DNA from: Bacteroidales bacterium
GTDB lineage: Bacteria; Bacteroidota; Bacteroidia; Bacteroidales; P3
Direction of reading: 5' to 3'
Assembly: GCA_017934545.1 (NCBI GenBank)
Contig: JAGBJI010000008.1
Coordinates: 1-64,000 of the forward strand
Length of the DNA: 64,000 nucleotides
This document shows positions 33,368 through 45,402 of this stretch, piece after piece. The position numbers and the translations under genes were made by a program. Below the pieces are notes generated by a model. It searched no databases and was not told where the DNA came from. It saw nothing but the letters and a program-made list of their open reading frames with translations. Position 1 is the stretch's first letter, and every line of letters begins with the position of its first letter.

Positions 33368-33817
33368 TTAGTCTATAACTTTATTGAAATTTCCTTTGAC
33401 ATCAAACTGAAGTTTCTTCTCTTCCGTTTTGTTGTTTATCGTTATTTCGTAGTTTCTTACCTTGTGCATGTCCACAATATAAGCTTTGCTTATTTTGTAC
33501 GACGGATAGTTTTGTTTGATGTAATCGGTTATTTCCGAGTGAATGTATTGCTGCGGAACTACATAGTAAGTTGCCGTGTAGTTAGGGGTGAATTTCATCA
33601 TGCAATCCAAATCGTTGGAACGGAAATTTGCGAAATATTGGGTTGAATCCGCCATTTCCCATCTTACATCTTTGATTTCGGGACGCTGTCTTACAAAATC
33701 TTTAACGTATTTCTCGGGTACATCGCGTGCATCCACTGATTTGTAACCTGATTTTTTCGTTGTGCCGCAAGAAGTCATCAACGCAGCGGCAATGATTAGC
33801 AAAAAATATTTTTTCAT
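33368..33817 (-). CDS. PepSY-like (BLIP-like) lipoprotein
   Basis: This 149-residue protein has a lipoprotein signal (MKKYFLLIIAAALMTSC, lipid on Cys17). The rest resembles the putative beta-lactamase-inhibitor-like PepSY group of Bacteroidota: two similar halves of the pattern 'VPEKYVKDFVRQRPEIKDVRWEMAD' and 'ITDYIKQNYPSYKISKAYIVDMHK...YEITINN'. Function is unknown; members sit in the envelope. It is a single gene with a -7 element leftward at 33852-33859. Confidence 0.75.
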   Translation of the reverse strand: MKKYFLLIIAAALMTSCGTTKKSGYKSVDARDVPEKYVKDFVRQRPEIKDVRWEMADSTQYFANFRSNDLDCMMKFTPNYTATYYVVPQQYIHSEITDYIKQNYPSYKISKAYIVDMHKVRNYEITINNKTEEKKLQFDVKGNFNKVID

Positions 33818-33851
33818 TGTTGTAATAATTTAAATATTCTGTTTATTGATG

Positions 33852-33859
33852 CAAAAATA
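33852..33859 (-). promoter_or_regulatory. -7 promoter element (TATTTTTG) of the PepSY-like lipoprotein gene
   Basis: Leftward TATTTTTG, 35 bp ahead of the start at 33817. Confidence 0.6.
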
Positions 33860-33883
33860 CAAAATAACTTTATATTATGAATA

Positions 33884-34675
33884 TTAATTCACAAAATTTT
33901 TGAAAAATATTTTCATGTCTAAAATTCCCAACAGATTCAGTGCAGTCAGCACGATAACGCATATAATCACCGCTTTGACGAATGCAGAACCTTTTTTAAG
34001 GGCGTATTTTGTGGCTATAAAAGAGCCGATTATGTTACCCAAGGAATGTATCAGAGCATAAACCCAATACTTGAGCGGAATATTTTGCCGGGTTACGAAA
34101 ACAATCATGGCAAACACGGTATAAATAAACATTATTGTGTTTTTGGCAGCCGTAGTCTTCAATAAATCGTAGCCCAACAGCGAGCCGATGCAGGCAATAA
34201 GCAAAAAACCCGTTCCCGCCTGCACAAAACCGCCGTAAAATCCCGTTACGAAAAATGCAGGAAAGGTTATAAGGTAATGTTTTAGTGTCAGAGGTTTTTC
34301 CTTTTGCTCGTATGTGCGGTTGCCTGCGAACAAAAACACAATCATCAGCAACAGTACGGCTGCAAAACATATGTTGAACACTTTTTCGCTTATTTCCACT
34401 GCCATGAAAGCCCCAGTCAACGTTCCCAAAACTACGGGTACGGAATACAAAAGCAATTGTCTGTAGTCCAATATGCGTTTTTTGTAAAACACTCCAGCCG
34501 CAAAACCGTTTTGCATCAACACTCCGACTCTGTTTATTGCGTTGGTTATCTGGGCAGGTATGCCCATTGCCAAATACAATGCAATGGATATGGTCGTTCC
34601 TCCCGCAGACAAAGTGTTGATAAAGCCTACCGCTATGCCCGAAACTATTAATAATATAATTATTGACAAACTCAT
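33884..34675 (-). CDS. TauE/SafE-family anion exporter
   Basis: This 263-residue protein has about eight membrane segments and the TauE/SafE pattern: 'VSGIAVGFINTLSAGGTTISIALYLAMGIP' at the N-terminus and 'FFVTGFYGGFVQAGTGFLLIACI' at the start of the second half, the two G-rich repeats of the family. Members export sulfite, sulfoacetate or other organosulfur anions, but the substrate here is not indicated by neighbours. It is a single leftward gene with its promoter at 34686-34693. Confidence 0.88.
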   Translation of the reverse strand: MSLSIIILLIVSGIAVGFINTLSAGGTTISIALYLAMGIPAQITNAINRVGVLMQNGFAAGVFYKKRILDYRQLLLYSVPVVLGTLTGAFMAVEISEKVFNICFAAVLLLMIVFLFAGNRTYEQKEKPLTLKHYLITFPAFFVTGFYGGFVQAGTGFLLIACIGSLLGYDLLKTTAAKNTIMFIYTVFAMIVFVTRQNIPLKYWVYALIHSLGNIIGSFIATKYALKKGSAFVKAVIICVIVLTALNLLGILDMKIFFKNFVN

Positions 34676-34685
34676 AACCGTTTTG

Positions 34686-34693
34686 CAAAGTTA
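34686..34693 (-). promoter_or_regulatory. -7 promoter element (TAACTTTG) of the TauE/SafE gene
   Basis: Leftward TAACTTTG, matching TAnnTTTG, only 10 bp ahead of the start codon, so the leader is very short. Confidence 0.55.
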
Positions 34694-34781
34694 CACAAAA
34701 TTCCCTTTACTGCCAAATCCCTTATTTTTGCTTAAAAACATGCTTTTTAACCCCTTCAAAATCACGTAATCAGAAACGACC

Positions 34782-34872
34782 GAAAAAAAACATATGTTTT
34801 TGAAAGAAAAAACATATGTTTTTTGATTAAAATTCATATGTTTTTTTATCCGAAAACATATGTTTTTTTTTA
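34782..34872 (-). repeat. Four-box CATATG element, copy 6
   Basis: CATATG boxes start at 34791, 34813, 34835 and 34857. It lies between two divergent promoters (TauE at 34686-34693 and pepA at 34974-34981, 98 and 112 bp away). The middle spacer TTTTTTGATTAAAATT points rightward to pepA. The last spacer (TTTTTTTATCCGAAAA) is the most diverged of all copies. Confidence 0.95.
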
Positions 34873-34973
34873 ATGAAGTGCGGAAACAAATTTTTTGAAC
34901 CTTGTTTTGCGGGGTTATTTTCTTAAAGAGTCAAAAATTTTGTCAATTGCGGGGTAATTCTAAATATATTTTG

Positions 34974-34981
34974 TATATTTG
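34974..34981 (+). promoter_or_regulatory. -7 promoter element (TATATTTG) of pepA
   Basis: TATATTTG fits TAnnTTTG and lies 24 bp ahead of the start. Confidence 0.6.
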
Positions 34982-35005
34982 CAAAATTAAAAACCGCTAA
35001 ATATT

Positions 35006-36445
35006 ATGGTAAATATAGATAAGTATATAACGCTGAAAGATGATGTATCGGCTCTTATCATCTGCAATAAAGAAAATTTGAACGAGTCGTTGTCAATGTT
35101 TTGTTCCAAACAACAGGCGGATTACGTCCGTCAGATGTACGAACAACACAAAAAAGATTTCTTTGATTTTTGCCTTACCGACAGATATGTATTGGTTGCA
35201 ATAGTTAAAGAAGACGAATTGCCGTACAAAACCAAAGAATTGTACAGACGTTTGGGCGGAAAAGTGTTGCGGTTTTGTGACAATAACTTTATCAAAGACT
35301 TGCAGGTGGCTTCGCTTACCGTTAAAGACAATATATTGGGTTTTACGGAGGGTATGCTCAATTGCAGTTACATTTTTGACTATTACAAGACAGACCCTGA
35401 ACGGATGATACATCCGTTTGACAATCTGCATATAGTTCACAACGACGTTGAACCTAAGGATTTGGACGAATTGCGTATAATCTGCGAAGCTACGGAGAAA
35501 GCCCGCGATTTGGTCAATGAACCCGTAACGGTAATCAACGCCGAAACGCTTGCCCACAACTTTGCTTCAATGGCACAGGAAGCAGGCATAAATATTGAGA
35601 TTTGGGACAAGCAAAAAATAGAAAAAGAAAAAATGGGCGGTATTTTGGCTGTCAACCGGGGCAGTGTGGACAACCCTACCTTTACAATCATGGAATACAA
35701 GCCCGAAAAACATAACAATTCCAAACCCATTGTCCTTGTAGGCAAGGGAATAACCTACGACACGGGCGGATTGAACATTAAACCCGGCGATTATATGAAC
35801 GACATGAAGAGCGATATGGCAGGAGCGGCAACAATGGGCTGCGCCCTTTACGCAATAGCCATGTTGAAACTGCCCGTTCACGTAATTGCACTTCTTCCCG
35901 CTACGGACAACCGTCCGAACCACAACGCTTATTGCAGCGGAGATATAATCAACATGTACGACGGAACCAATGTTGAAGTGGTAAACACCGATGCCGAAGG
36001 CCGTATGATACTTGCCGACGCTTTGGCGTATGCCAAAAAATACAACCCGTCGCTTGTCATTGACATGGCTACGCTTACCGGGGCAGCATCGCGTGCAATA
36101 GGTCCGTTCGGTATAGTTGCAATGCAAAAAGATGCGGAAAACTTTATGGAAGTTATGAAAACATGCGGAAAGAAAGTTTATGAACGTATCGCAGAGTTTC
36201 CGTTCTGGGACGAATATGACAAATTGATTGTAAGCGATATTGCAGATATTAAGAATTCGGGCGAGAAATATGCAGGCATGATAACGGCAGGCAAATTCCT
36301 TGCGTACTTTACGTCTTATCCTTACATACATTTGGATATAGCAGGCGTGGCTATGAACGAACACGATACGGATTACGCAGGCACGGGTGCCACTGCAACG
36401 GGATTGAGGCTTATCGTTGACTTTTTAAGAACATATTACAAATAA
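35006..36445 (+). CDS. pepA: Leucyl aminopeptidase (M17 family)
   Basis: This 479-residue zinc aminopeptidase removes N-terminal residues from peptides in the cytoplasm. The C-terminal catalytic half holds 'VGKGITYDTGGLNIKPGDYMNDMKSDMAGAATM' region (metal-binding Lys and Asp), 'NTDAEGRMILADALAYA' (the M17 signature with Asp and Glu ligands and catalytic Arg) and 'YAGTGATATGLRL'. The N-terminal half is the poorly conserved regulatory domain. It is the first gene in a run with pdxA, ligA and mtaB; pdxA begins 4 bp later. Confidence 0.95.
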   Translation: MVNIDKYITLKDDVSALIICNKENLNESLSMFCSKQQADYVRQMYEQHKKDFFDFCLTDRYVLVAIVKEDELPYKTKELYRRLGGKVLRFCDNNFIKDLQVASLTVKDNILGFTEGMLNCSYIFDYYKTDPERMIHPFDNLHIVHNDVEPKDLDELRIICEATEKARDLVNEPVTVINAETLAHNFASMAQEAGINIEIWDKQKIEKEKMGGILAVNRGSVDNPTFTIMEYKPEKHNNSKPIVLVGKGITYDTGGLNIKPGDYMNDMKSDMAGAATMGCALYAIAMLKLPVHVIALLPATDNRPNHNAYCSGDIINMYDGTNVEVVNTDAEGRMILADALAYAKKYNPSLVIDMATLTGAASRAIGPFGIVAMQKDAENFMEVMKTCGKKVYERIAEFPFWDEYDKLIVSDIADIKNSGEKYAGMITAGKFLAYFTSYPYIHLDIAGVAMNEHDTDYAGTGATATGLRLIVDFLRTYYK

Positions 36446-36449
36446 AAAC

Positions 36450-39597
<3,148 letters not shown>

Positions 39598-39622
39598 AAA
39601 GCATTTTTGAAAACATTTCACC

Positions 39623-40912
39623 ATGCCTAAGATAGCATTTCATACGTTAGGGTGCAAACTTAACTTCGCCGAAAGCAGCCATCTGTTGAGATTGTTCACC
39701 CAAAAAGGCTTTGAAGAATGTGCCTTTGATGAATATGCCGACGTGTATGTAGTAAACACCTGCACCGTTACTGCCGTTGCCGAAAGAAAATGCCGCAATG
39801 CCATACGCCAAGCCGTAAAACTCAACCCCAAAGCTATTGTTGCCGTTATAGGATGTTTTTCCCAAGTCAACGCCAAGGCCATTGAAGAAATAGAAGGGGT
39901 GAGTATAATACTCGGAAACAAAGACAAAAATCTCCTTGTTGACAAAGTACTTGCTTACAACAAAACTTCGGACAAAACCGTTAACGGAGTTACGGACATA
40001 TCACGGCTTAAAACTTTTTCGCCTTCCGTTTCTTCGGACGACAGAACGCGCGGATTTTTGAAGATTCAGGACGGTTGCGATTATTTTTGTTCATATTGCG
40101 AGATACCTTTCGCACGCGGACGGTCGCGTTCCTGCACCGTAGAGCAGGCAGTGGAGTATGCAAACGCATTAAGCGGCGACAACAAGAAAGAGGTTGTGCT
40201 TACAGGGGTGAACATCGGCGATTTCGGCAAAGGAAGCAATGAAAATTTTTTCACTCTTATACAGGCTTTGGATAAGCAAACTAAAGTGCAACGTTACCGT
40301 ATCTCAAGTATTGAACCCGATTTGTTGACCTTTGAGATTATAGACTTCTGTGCCAAGTCACGCAGTTTCATGCCGCATTTCCATATCCCGCTTCAATCGG
40401 GCAGCAATGTTGTGCTTAAATCCATGAACCGCCATTACACAAGGGAAGAGTTCGCAGAAAAGGTGCATTACATTCACTCCGTTATGCCCCATGCGTTTAT
40501 TGCCTGCGATGTGATGAGTGGTTTCAACACCGAAACCGACGCTGAATTCCAATCGTGCTACGGTTTTTTGCAATCTTTGCCCTTGGCATTCATTCATGTT
40601 TTCACTTATTCCGAACGCCCCGACACCAGAGCGGCGTCAATAGGGGGAAAAGTCCCTGTAAATGTCAGAAGACAGAGAAGCGAGATATTGCAACAGTTGA
40701 GTGAAGCCAAGAAACTTGCCTTTTATAAGGCGAACACGGGCTATAAAGCCAAAGTCCTGTGGGAAGAAAGCAACAAACAAGGCTTCATGTACGGCTTTTC
40801 GGACAACTACATACGTTGCAAAAAAGTCTTTGACCAACAGTCTGTCAACACCATAACCGAAGTTACGCTTGAGGAATTGGATACTGACGGCAGTTGTTTC
40901 ATTATCCGCTGA
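39623..40912 (+). CDS. mtaB: tRNA t6A37 methylthiotransferase MtaB
   Basis: This 429-residue radical-SAM enzyme converts t6A to ms2t6A at position 37 of tRNAs. The N-terminal UPF0004 domain has the first cluster's cysteines ('TLGCKLNFAES', 'VVNTCTVTAVAERKCRN', 'VIGCFSQVN'); the radical SAM cluster is 'GCDYFCSYCEIPFARG' (C-x3-C-x2-C); a TRAM domain closes the protein. Length and order are typical. It begins 25 bp after ligA and ends the rightward run; the convergent xerD gene ends 242 bp away. Confidence 0.95.
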   Translation: MPKIAFHTLGCKLNFAESSHLLRLFTQKGFEECAFDEYADVYVVNTCTVTAVAERKCRNAIRQAVKLNPKAIVAVIGCFSQVNAKAIEEIEGVSIILGNKDKNLLVDKVLAYNKTSDKTVNGVTDISRLKTFSPSVSSDDRTRGFLKIQDGCDYFCSYCEIPFARGRSRSCTVEQAVEYANALSGDNKKEVVLTGVNIGDFGKGSNENFFTLIQALDKQTKVQRYRISSIEPDLLTFEIIDFCAKSRSFMPHFHIPLQSGSNVVLKSMNRHYTREEFAEKVHYIHSVMPHAFIACDVMSGFNTETDAEFQSCYGFLQSLPLAFIHVFTYSERPDTRAASIGGKVPVNVRRQRSEILQQLSEAKKLAFYKANTGYKAKVLWEESNKQGFMYGFSDNYIRCKKVFDQQSVNTITEVTLEELDTDGSCFIIR

Positions 40913-41154
40913 TTTTTTTATTAATTTACACGTACATATATAACATTAAAATGTTGCCGGAAATAAAACTACGGCAGCCACATATTGTTTTATTTTTGCC
41001 AAACGTCGCTTTACCGACAGAAAAACCCCCTTTTTTCACTGAAAATACCCGGTATTTTTACCAAAAATACCCCCTTTTTTCAGAACTTAATTCTGAAGTG
41101 GCAGAAATAAAAGAAAAAAAAGCGGTTTTTGGTTATGAAAAGGCAGTAGCAAAA
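40913..41154. other. Spacer between convergent mtaB and xerD
   Basis: No gene is supported. A direct repeat ACCCCCTTTTTTCA occurs twice (around 41026 and 41072), flanking the near-palindrome AAAATACCCGGTATTTT at about 41042-41058, which could act as a weak terminator. The CATATG element is absent here, as at all convergent junctions in the window. Confidence 0.4.
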
Positions 41155-42093
41155 TTAATCTTTGCGGTAGAAAGGATGGCATTTTTCCATCATGGCAGTT
41201 AAATCCGAAGTTTTTAGGTTGATATACACCTCGGTGGTGCGTACGCTTGAATGCCCCAGCATCTCTTTGACGGCTATGAGGTTCGCTCCGCTCCGTATCA
41301 GTTCGGTTGCAAAACTGTGGCGGAGTATATGCGGGTGGATTTTTTTGCTTATGCCCGCTTTCAATGCCGTTTCGTTGAGCATTTTGTTGACAAACTGACG
41401 GGTCATCTTGTTTTTCAGTTTGTAAGAAATAAACACGTAGTCGTTGGCTTTGGGCTTTACCTCAATATCGGAGCGGTATTTGTCAATGTAAACCTTCAAT
41501 CCGTCCAATACTTTTCTTGCTGCAGGAACGTAACGCACCTTGTCGCCCTTGCCTTTTATGATTAAATATTCTTCTTTGAAGACTATGTTTTCAAATTTTA
41601 AGTTGACAAGTTCGCTTACACGCAATCCCGTGGCGTACATCAACTCTATGATGGTTTTGTTTCTGTATCCGAAGTACGTGCTTGCGTCTATGGCGTCAAT
41701 CATACGTCGGATTTCACTATCGGACAATATTTCGGGCAGTTTCTGGGGCAGTTTCGGAACGTCAAGCAGCCGTCCTATGTCCCTTTGTATTACATCCGTT
41801 ACGAGCAAGTACTTGAAAAACGCCCTCAACGACTGTATTATACGCATCTGTGAGGCGGCCTGCAAAAGTTTGGTTTCGTCGTCTTTGCCTTTAAAGACCA
41901 AAAGCGAGTTTACAAACGCATCTGCGTGCATGGGCAATATATCCTGCGGCGTTACATCGGGGTATTTTTCCTGCATAAACAGGGCAAACCTGCGGCAATC
42001 CGTAAGATAAGCCTCTTGGGTGTTGATACTCAACGACCGTTCTATCTTCAGGTAATATCTGAATTCTTCCGTAAGTTTTTGCCAATCGTACAT
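41155..42093 (-). CDS. xerD: Tyrosine recombinase XerD
   Basis: This 312-residue site-specific recombinase resolves chromosome dimers at dif together with XerC. The SAM-like N-terminal domain (1-100) carries 'FRYYLKIERSLSINTQEAYLTD'. Catalytic residues: Arg in 'ATGLRVSELVNL', Lys in 'GKGDKVRYVP', His/Arg in 'HPHILRHSFATELI', His in 'LGHSSVRTTEVY' with the nucleophile Tyr. Length is slightly above the 298 residues usual in E. coli. It follows mtgA's 5' end? No: mtgA lies upstream on the same strand? The mtgA gene at 42100-42828 is immediately before it, 6 bp away, so the two form an operon read leftward. Confidence 0.95.
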   Translation of the reverse strand: MYDWQKLTEEFRYYLKIERSLSINTQEAYLTDCRRFALFMQEKYPDVTPQDILPMHADAFVNSLLVFKGKDDETKLLQAASQMRIIQSLRAFFKYLLVTDVIQRDIGRLLDVPKLPQKLPEILSDSEIRRMIDAIDASTYFGYRNKTIIELMYATGLRVSELVNLKFENIVFKEEYLIIKGKGDKVRYVPAARKVLDGLKVYIDKYRSDIEVKPKANDYVFISYKLKNKMTRQFVNKMLNETALKAGISKKIHPHILRHSFATELIRSGANLIAVKEMLGHSSVRTTEVYINLKTSDLTAMMEKCHPFYRKD

Positions 42094-42099
42094 CAGAGG

Positions 42100-42828
42100 T
42101 TATATACGCACTTTACCTATTATATTCATCTTGCTTTGTATCATCAAAGCCCGCTTTTTCACATACAAAGAGGGGTGTGAGGCATCTCTTTTCAGCGGTG
42201 AAGGCAGCACACTTGCCAAAAGAGCGGCTTCGTGTTTGGAAAGTTGCGAGGCATGTTTATGGAAAAAATGTTGTGATGCGGCTTCCACGCCGTAGATGCC
42301 GTCACCGAATTCAATAACATTGAGATATACTTCCATTATACGCCGCTTTGACCAAAACTGTTCCATCAATACCGTGTGCCAAGCCTCAAGTCCTTTGCGT
42401 ATGTAGGATTTCTGAATCCAAAGGAAAACGTTTTTAGCCGTTTGTTGCGTTATAGTGCTGGCACCGAATGCTTTTTTGTGTCTTTGTTTGTTGACTTTTC
42501 TGGCGTAGGCTATGGCTTGATAGTCAAAACCCTTGTGATTGGGAAAATTATTGTCCTCCGCAGCGATGACAGCCAACACCATATTGGGCGAGATGTTTTC
42601 ATAACTGACCCAAGTCTTCTCCATGCGGACTTTGCGTGAGGAAGAAAACAACTGTTCGGTGCATCTTTGTATCATCAAAAGGGTAACGGGCGGATTGAGT
42701 TTTGAATACACAAGAGTAATAACTACAGTCCACACAAAATAAGCAAGAATTACGTAAAGCGCAACCTTAAAAAATTTCTTTAAAGAGAACTTTCGCTTTT
42801 TTGTTTTTTTGTCCGTATTTTCTGCCAT
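42100..42828 (-). CDS. mtgA: Monofunctional peptidoglycan transglycosylase
   Basis: This inner-membrane glycosyltransferase (family GT51) polymerises lipid II into glycan strands. The protein (242 residues from the ATG at 42828; 251 from 42855) has a Lys-rich cytoplasmic tail, one membrane anchor ('VALYVILAYFVWTVVITLVY') and the GT51 motifs 'VIAAEDNNFPNHKGFD' (catalytic Glu in E-D-x-x-F-x-x-H-x-G), 'GASTITQQTAKNVFL' and 'EVYLNVIEFGDGIYGVEAAS'. No transpeptidase domain is present, as expected. xerD follows 6 bp downstream. Confidence 0.95.
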   Translation of the reverse strand: MAENTDKKTKKRKFSLKKFFKVALYVILAYFVWTVVITLVYSKLNPPVTLLMIQRCTEQLFSSSRKVRMEKTWVSYENISPNMVLAVIAAEDNNFPNHKGFDYQAIAYARKVNKQRHKKAFGASTITQQTAKNVFLWIQKSYIRKGLEAWHTVLMEQFWSKRRIMEVYLNVIEFGDGIYGVEAASQHFFHKHASQLSKHEAALLASVLPSPLKRDASHPSLYVKKRALMIQSKMNIIGKVRI

Positions 42829-42873
42829 GGGGTTTGGTGTTTTGCAGGTCGGCATATGGATTGTGTCAAAGCA

Positions 42874-44268
42874 TTACAGATTGATTACAAACGCCACCAT
42901 GCTTTGCGATTGAGGATAAAAACCCTGAATCAACGTGCGTCCTTTTTTCTTGGAAAGTGCAACGGCGTCGTTCATGTCAAGGTTTGATTTGTTGTCTATG
43001 CCGATAATTATCAGTCCTTCCTTAATCCGTTGGTTTTTAAACGCACCGCCTTCCACTTTAACCACCAATAGTCCTCCCTGAATGTTGTATTGGTTTTGTT
43101 CTTTCTGACTTAACGGCCGTATTCTCGCACCCTGTGCCGATACGGTGCCTTTTGAGGCTTGCGTTTCTTCCAACTGTTCGGTTGTCTTTTGGTCTAACAG
43201 TTTTATTTGTTTGCTTTGCAACGAATTGTTACGCTCTATCTCTGCGGTGATTGTTTCTTCGGGGGACATTTGCGTCAAAATTTCCGACAATTCCGAGTTG
43301 GTATTGACCTTCTTTGCGTTGATTGTTTTGACAATGTCGCCTTCTTTTATGCCCGCTTTATATGCTGCACCGTTTTCAACCACGCTCATTACATACAAAC
43401 CTTCATTGCCTTGAATATGTTTCTCGTTTTTCAACTTGGAATCTATTTCGCAGGTTTCAAAACCAGCACTTGCCCTTTGCGTATAGCCGTAACGTATTAT
43501 GTCGTTGACAACCTTGCGTGCTATATTGACGGGTATTGCGAACGAATAGCCCGCATACGAGCCTGTATTGGAAGCTATGGCTGCGTTTATGCCTATCAAC
43601 TCGCCCTGCATGTTAACCAACGCTCCTCCGCTGTTACCAGGGTTCATTGCAGCGTCGGTCTGAATGAACGAAGTAAGGTTTTCGGCCGAACTGTTTGAGG
43701 AAAGAATGTTTATATTCCTTGCTTTAGCCGAAACAATTCCCGCCGTGACGGTTGAGGTTAAGTTGAAAGGGTTGCCAACTGCCAACACCCAATGACCGAC
43801 CTTGACTTCATCGCTGTTGCCGTAGGTTATGGGGACAAGGTTGTCGGCTTCTATGCGTATGACTGCCAAATCGTTGAAAGCATCTGTACCTACAATGACG
43901 GCATTGTATTGTCTGCGGTCGTTAAGCGTTACCGTAACCGAATCGGCGTCGGCTACAACGTGGTTATTGGTCACTATGTATCCGTCTTTTGACACTATGA
44001 CGCCGGAGCCTGCCGTAGGGTAGGTGTAGACTTTCTTTTGCGGTTCGGGGCTTGAGAACATGCTGAACGGGTTGCCGCCGAAAAAACTTCCCCAAAAGTC
44101 GTTGGAGAAAAAATCTTCGTAATATGTGGTTATCTTGTGGTGGATACATTGGATGTAAACAACGGAGTGAATGCTTTTTTCAGCCGCCGCAGTGAAATCC
44201 TGTGCGTAAACGCTGCAACTTAAAGCAGCAAAAACTATTGCAATTGATGAAACCAAAAATTTTTTCAT
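42874..44268 (-). CDS. HtrA/DegP-like periplasmic serine protease
   Basis: This 464-residue protein has a signal peptide (MKKFLVSSIAIVFAALSCSVYAQ), a trypsin-like protease domain and two PDZ domains. The catalytic triad is His in 'VTNNHVVADAD', Asp in 'FNDLAVIRI' and Ser in 'NPGNSGGALVN'. It degrades or refolds damaged envelope proteins. The first PDZ domain lies around 290-370 and the second around 375-464. I start at the ATG at 44268 because it opens the signal peptide and follows the leftward -7 element TAAATTTG at 44290-44297. It is a single gene. Confidence 0.94.
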   Translation of the reverse strand: MKKFLVSSIAIVFAALSCSVYAQDFTAAAEKSIHSVVYIQCIHHKITTYYEDFFSNDFWGSFFGGNPFSMFSSPEPQKKVYTYPTAGSGVIVSKDGYIVTNNHVVADADSVTVTLNDRRQYNAVIVGTDAFNDLAVIRIEADNLVPITYGNSDEVKVGHWVLAVGNPFNLTSTVTAGIVSAKARNINILSSNSSAENLTSFIQTDAAMNPGNSGGALVNMQGELIGINAAIASNTGSYAGYSFAIPVNIARKVVNDIIRYGYTQRASAGFETCEIDSKLKNEKHIQGNEGLYVMSVVENGAAYKAGIKEGDIVKTINAKKVNTNSELSEILTQMSPEETITAEIERNNSLQSKQIKLLDQKTTEQLEETQASKGTVSAQGARIRPLSQKEQNQYNIQGGLLVVKVEGGAFKNQRIKEGLIIIGIDNKSNLDMNDAVALSKKKGRTLIQGFYPQSQSMVAFVINL

Positions 44269-44289
44269 AATATTCATTAATTTTATATA

Positions 44290-44297
44290 CAAATTTA
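44290..44297 (-). promoter_or_regulatory. -7 promoter element (TAAATTTG) of the HtrA-like gene
   Basis: Leftward TAAATTTG, matching TAnnTTTG, 21 bp ahead of the start. Confidence 0.6.
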
Positions 44298-44362
44298 ATA
44301 ACGTAAGATTGAAATAAAATTGTATTTGCACTGCGTAAAAATTTATTGTTTTCAGAATTCAA

Positions 44363-44456
44363 AAATAAAAAACATATGTATTTTTTCAAAAAAACATATG
44401 AATTTTAATCAAAAAACATATGTTTTTTATTTCAAAAACATATGTTTTTTTCTTTT
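44363..44456 (+). repeat. Four-box CATATG element, copy 7
   Basis: CATATG boxes start at 44373, 44395, 44417 and 44439. The middle spacer AATTTTAATCAAAAAA points leftward toward the HtrA-like gene; box 1 is only 76 bp from that gene's -7 element, the shortest distance in the set. Confidence 0.95.
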
Positions 44457-44477
44457 ATATTCAGATTTTAAAAAATT

Positions 44478-44909
44478 TTAACCTTGTTTTAACGCTGCCG
44501 AAACCGCCAATCTGTAGCCCTCAAGACCGAATCCCGTAATAGTTCCTTTACATACAGGCGAAAGAAGCGAAACATGTCTGAACGTTTCGCGGGCAAAAAG
44601 ATTTGAGATATGCACTTCAATGCACGGAATGCTTATTGCCGATACGGCGTCGCGTATAACAACCGAGGTATGCGTGTATCCGCCTGCGTTGATTATGACA
44701 GTATCGCCTTTGAATGCCTGCAGGGCGTTGACAATTTCGCCCTCTATGTTGGATTGGTAATAATCTATTTGACATTTATCCGCAAATTCCTGCCGTAAAG
44801 CGTTTAAAAAGGAATCAAAATCCTGTTTTCCGTAAATGCTTTGCTCTCTTTGTCCCGTCAGATTGAGGTTGGCCCCGTTTACAATCAATATTTTCTTTTT
44901 GTCACTCAT
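44478..44909 (-). CDS. aroQ: Type II 3-dehydroquinate dehydratase
   Basis: This 143-residue enzyme dehydrates 3-dehydroquinate in the shikimate pathway. Family motifs: 'VNGANLNLTGQREQSIYG' (catalytic Tyr and flexible lid Arg), 'INAGGYTHTSVVIRDAV' and 'CIEVHISNLFARETFRHVS' (His-Ile-Ser). The ATG at 44909 overlaps the upstream stop by 8 bp; a more distal ATG at 44933 would lie deeper inside the upstream gene. It is the last gene of the operon with the beta-CASP hydrolase and thioredoxin-like protein. The other shikimate gene in the window, aroE, is in a different operon. Confidence 0.96.
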   Translation of the reverse strand: MSDKKKILIVNGANLNLTGQREQSIYGKQDFDSFLNALRQEFADKCQIDYYQSNIEGEIVNALQAFKGDTVIINAGGYTHTSVVIRDAVSAISIPCIEVHISNLFARETFRHVSLLSPVCKGTITGFGLEGYRLAVSAALKQG

Positions 44910-45402
44910 CTTCCTGCTGGTTGTACATGTCAATGTACAATATTTTAAAGTCTTTGTCCAACACGAACAATTCGGGTACTTTCCACAGAAACTGCCCCGT
45001 AATCAAATCATATTCCTTACTCCAAGCGTTAAGCCACAACTTCGGCATATGTTTTACGGTTTGCTCCCATTGTTCAAAGGTTATATCGGGCGGAACGGTC
45101 AAAAAGATTACGGACTTTGACATTATGCTTTGCTTTAACGCCTTGTCCTTTTTCAGTTTTTTGATTGCATCGTGGCAATGGTCGCAATACGGGTCGTAAA
45201 ACAGTATCATCACCGTGTCGGCTTGCAGACTGTAAAGATTGTAAACACTGTCCGAACCCTGCAAAACAAAACCGAAATCTTTTAAATAAGTACCTGTATG
45301 TTGGTTGTTGTATTTGTCAAAAAACAAAGTGTCCTGTGCCTTTGCCGCAATCATAAAGCAAAAGCACGCAAACACAAACAATATTTTTTTATTTAAGGTC
45401 AT
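44902..45402 (-). CDS. Periplasmic thioredoxin-fold protein
   Basis: This 166-residue protein has a signal peptide (MTLNKKILFVFACFCFMIAAKAQ) and a thioredoxin-like fold with the redox motif 'YDPYCDHCHDAIKKL' (Cys73-x-x-Cys76) after the strand 'TVMILF', and the later 'VPELFVLDKDFKILY' strand pair with its cis-Pro equivalent. It should reduce or shuffle disulfides in the periplasm or on envelope lipoproteins. It is translationally coupled on both sides: ATGA overlap with the hydrolase gene upstream and 8-bp overlap with aroQ downstream. Confidence 0.8.
   Translation of the reverse strand: MTLNKKILFVFACFCFMIAAKAQDTLFFDKYNNQHTGTYLKDFGFVLQGSDSVYNLYSLQADTVMILFYDPYCDHCHDAIKKLKKDKALKQSIMSKSVIFLTVPPDITFEQWEQTVKHMPKLWLNAWSKEYDLITGQFLWKVPELFVLDKDFKILYIDMYNQQEDE

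Noticed and set aside
40894-41202. Rightward 102-codon frame between mtaB and xerD
   Set aside because: It overlaps the ends of both real genes and crosses a direct repeat; its protein has no family resemblance.
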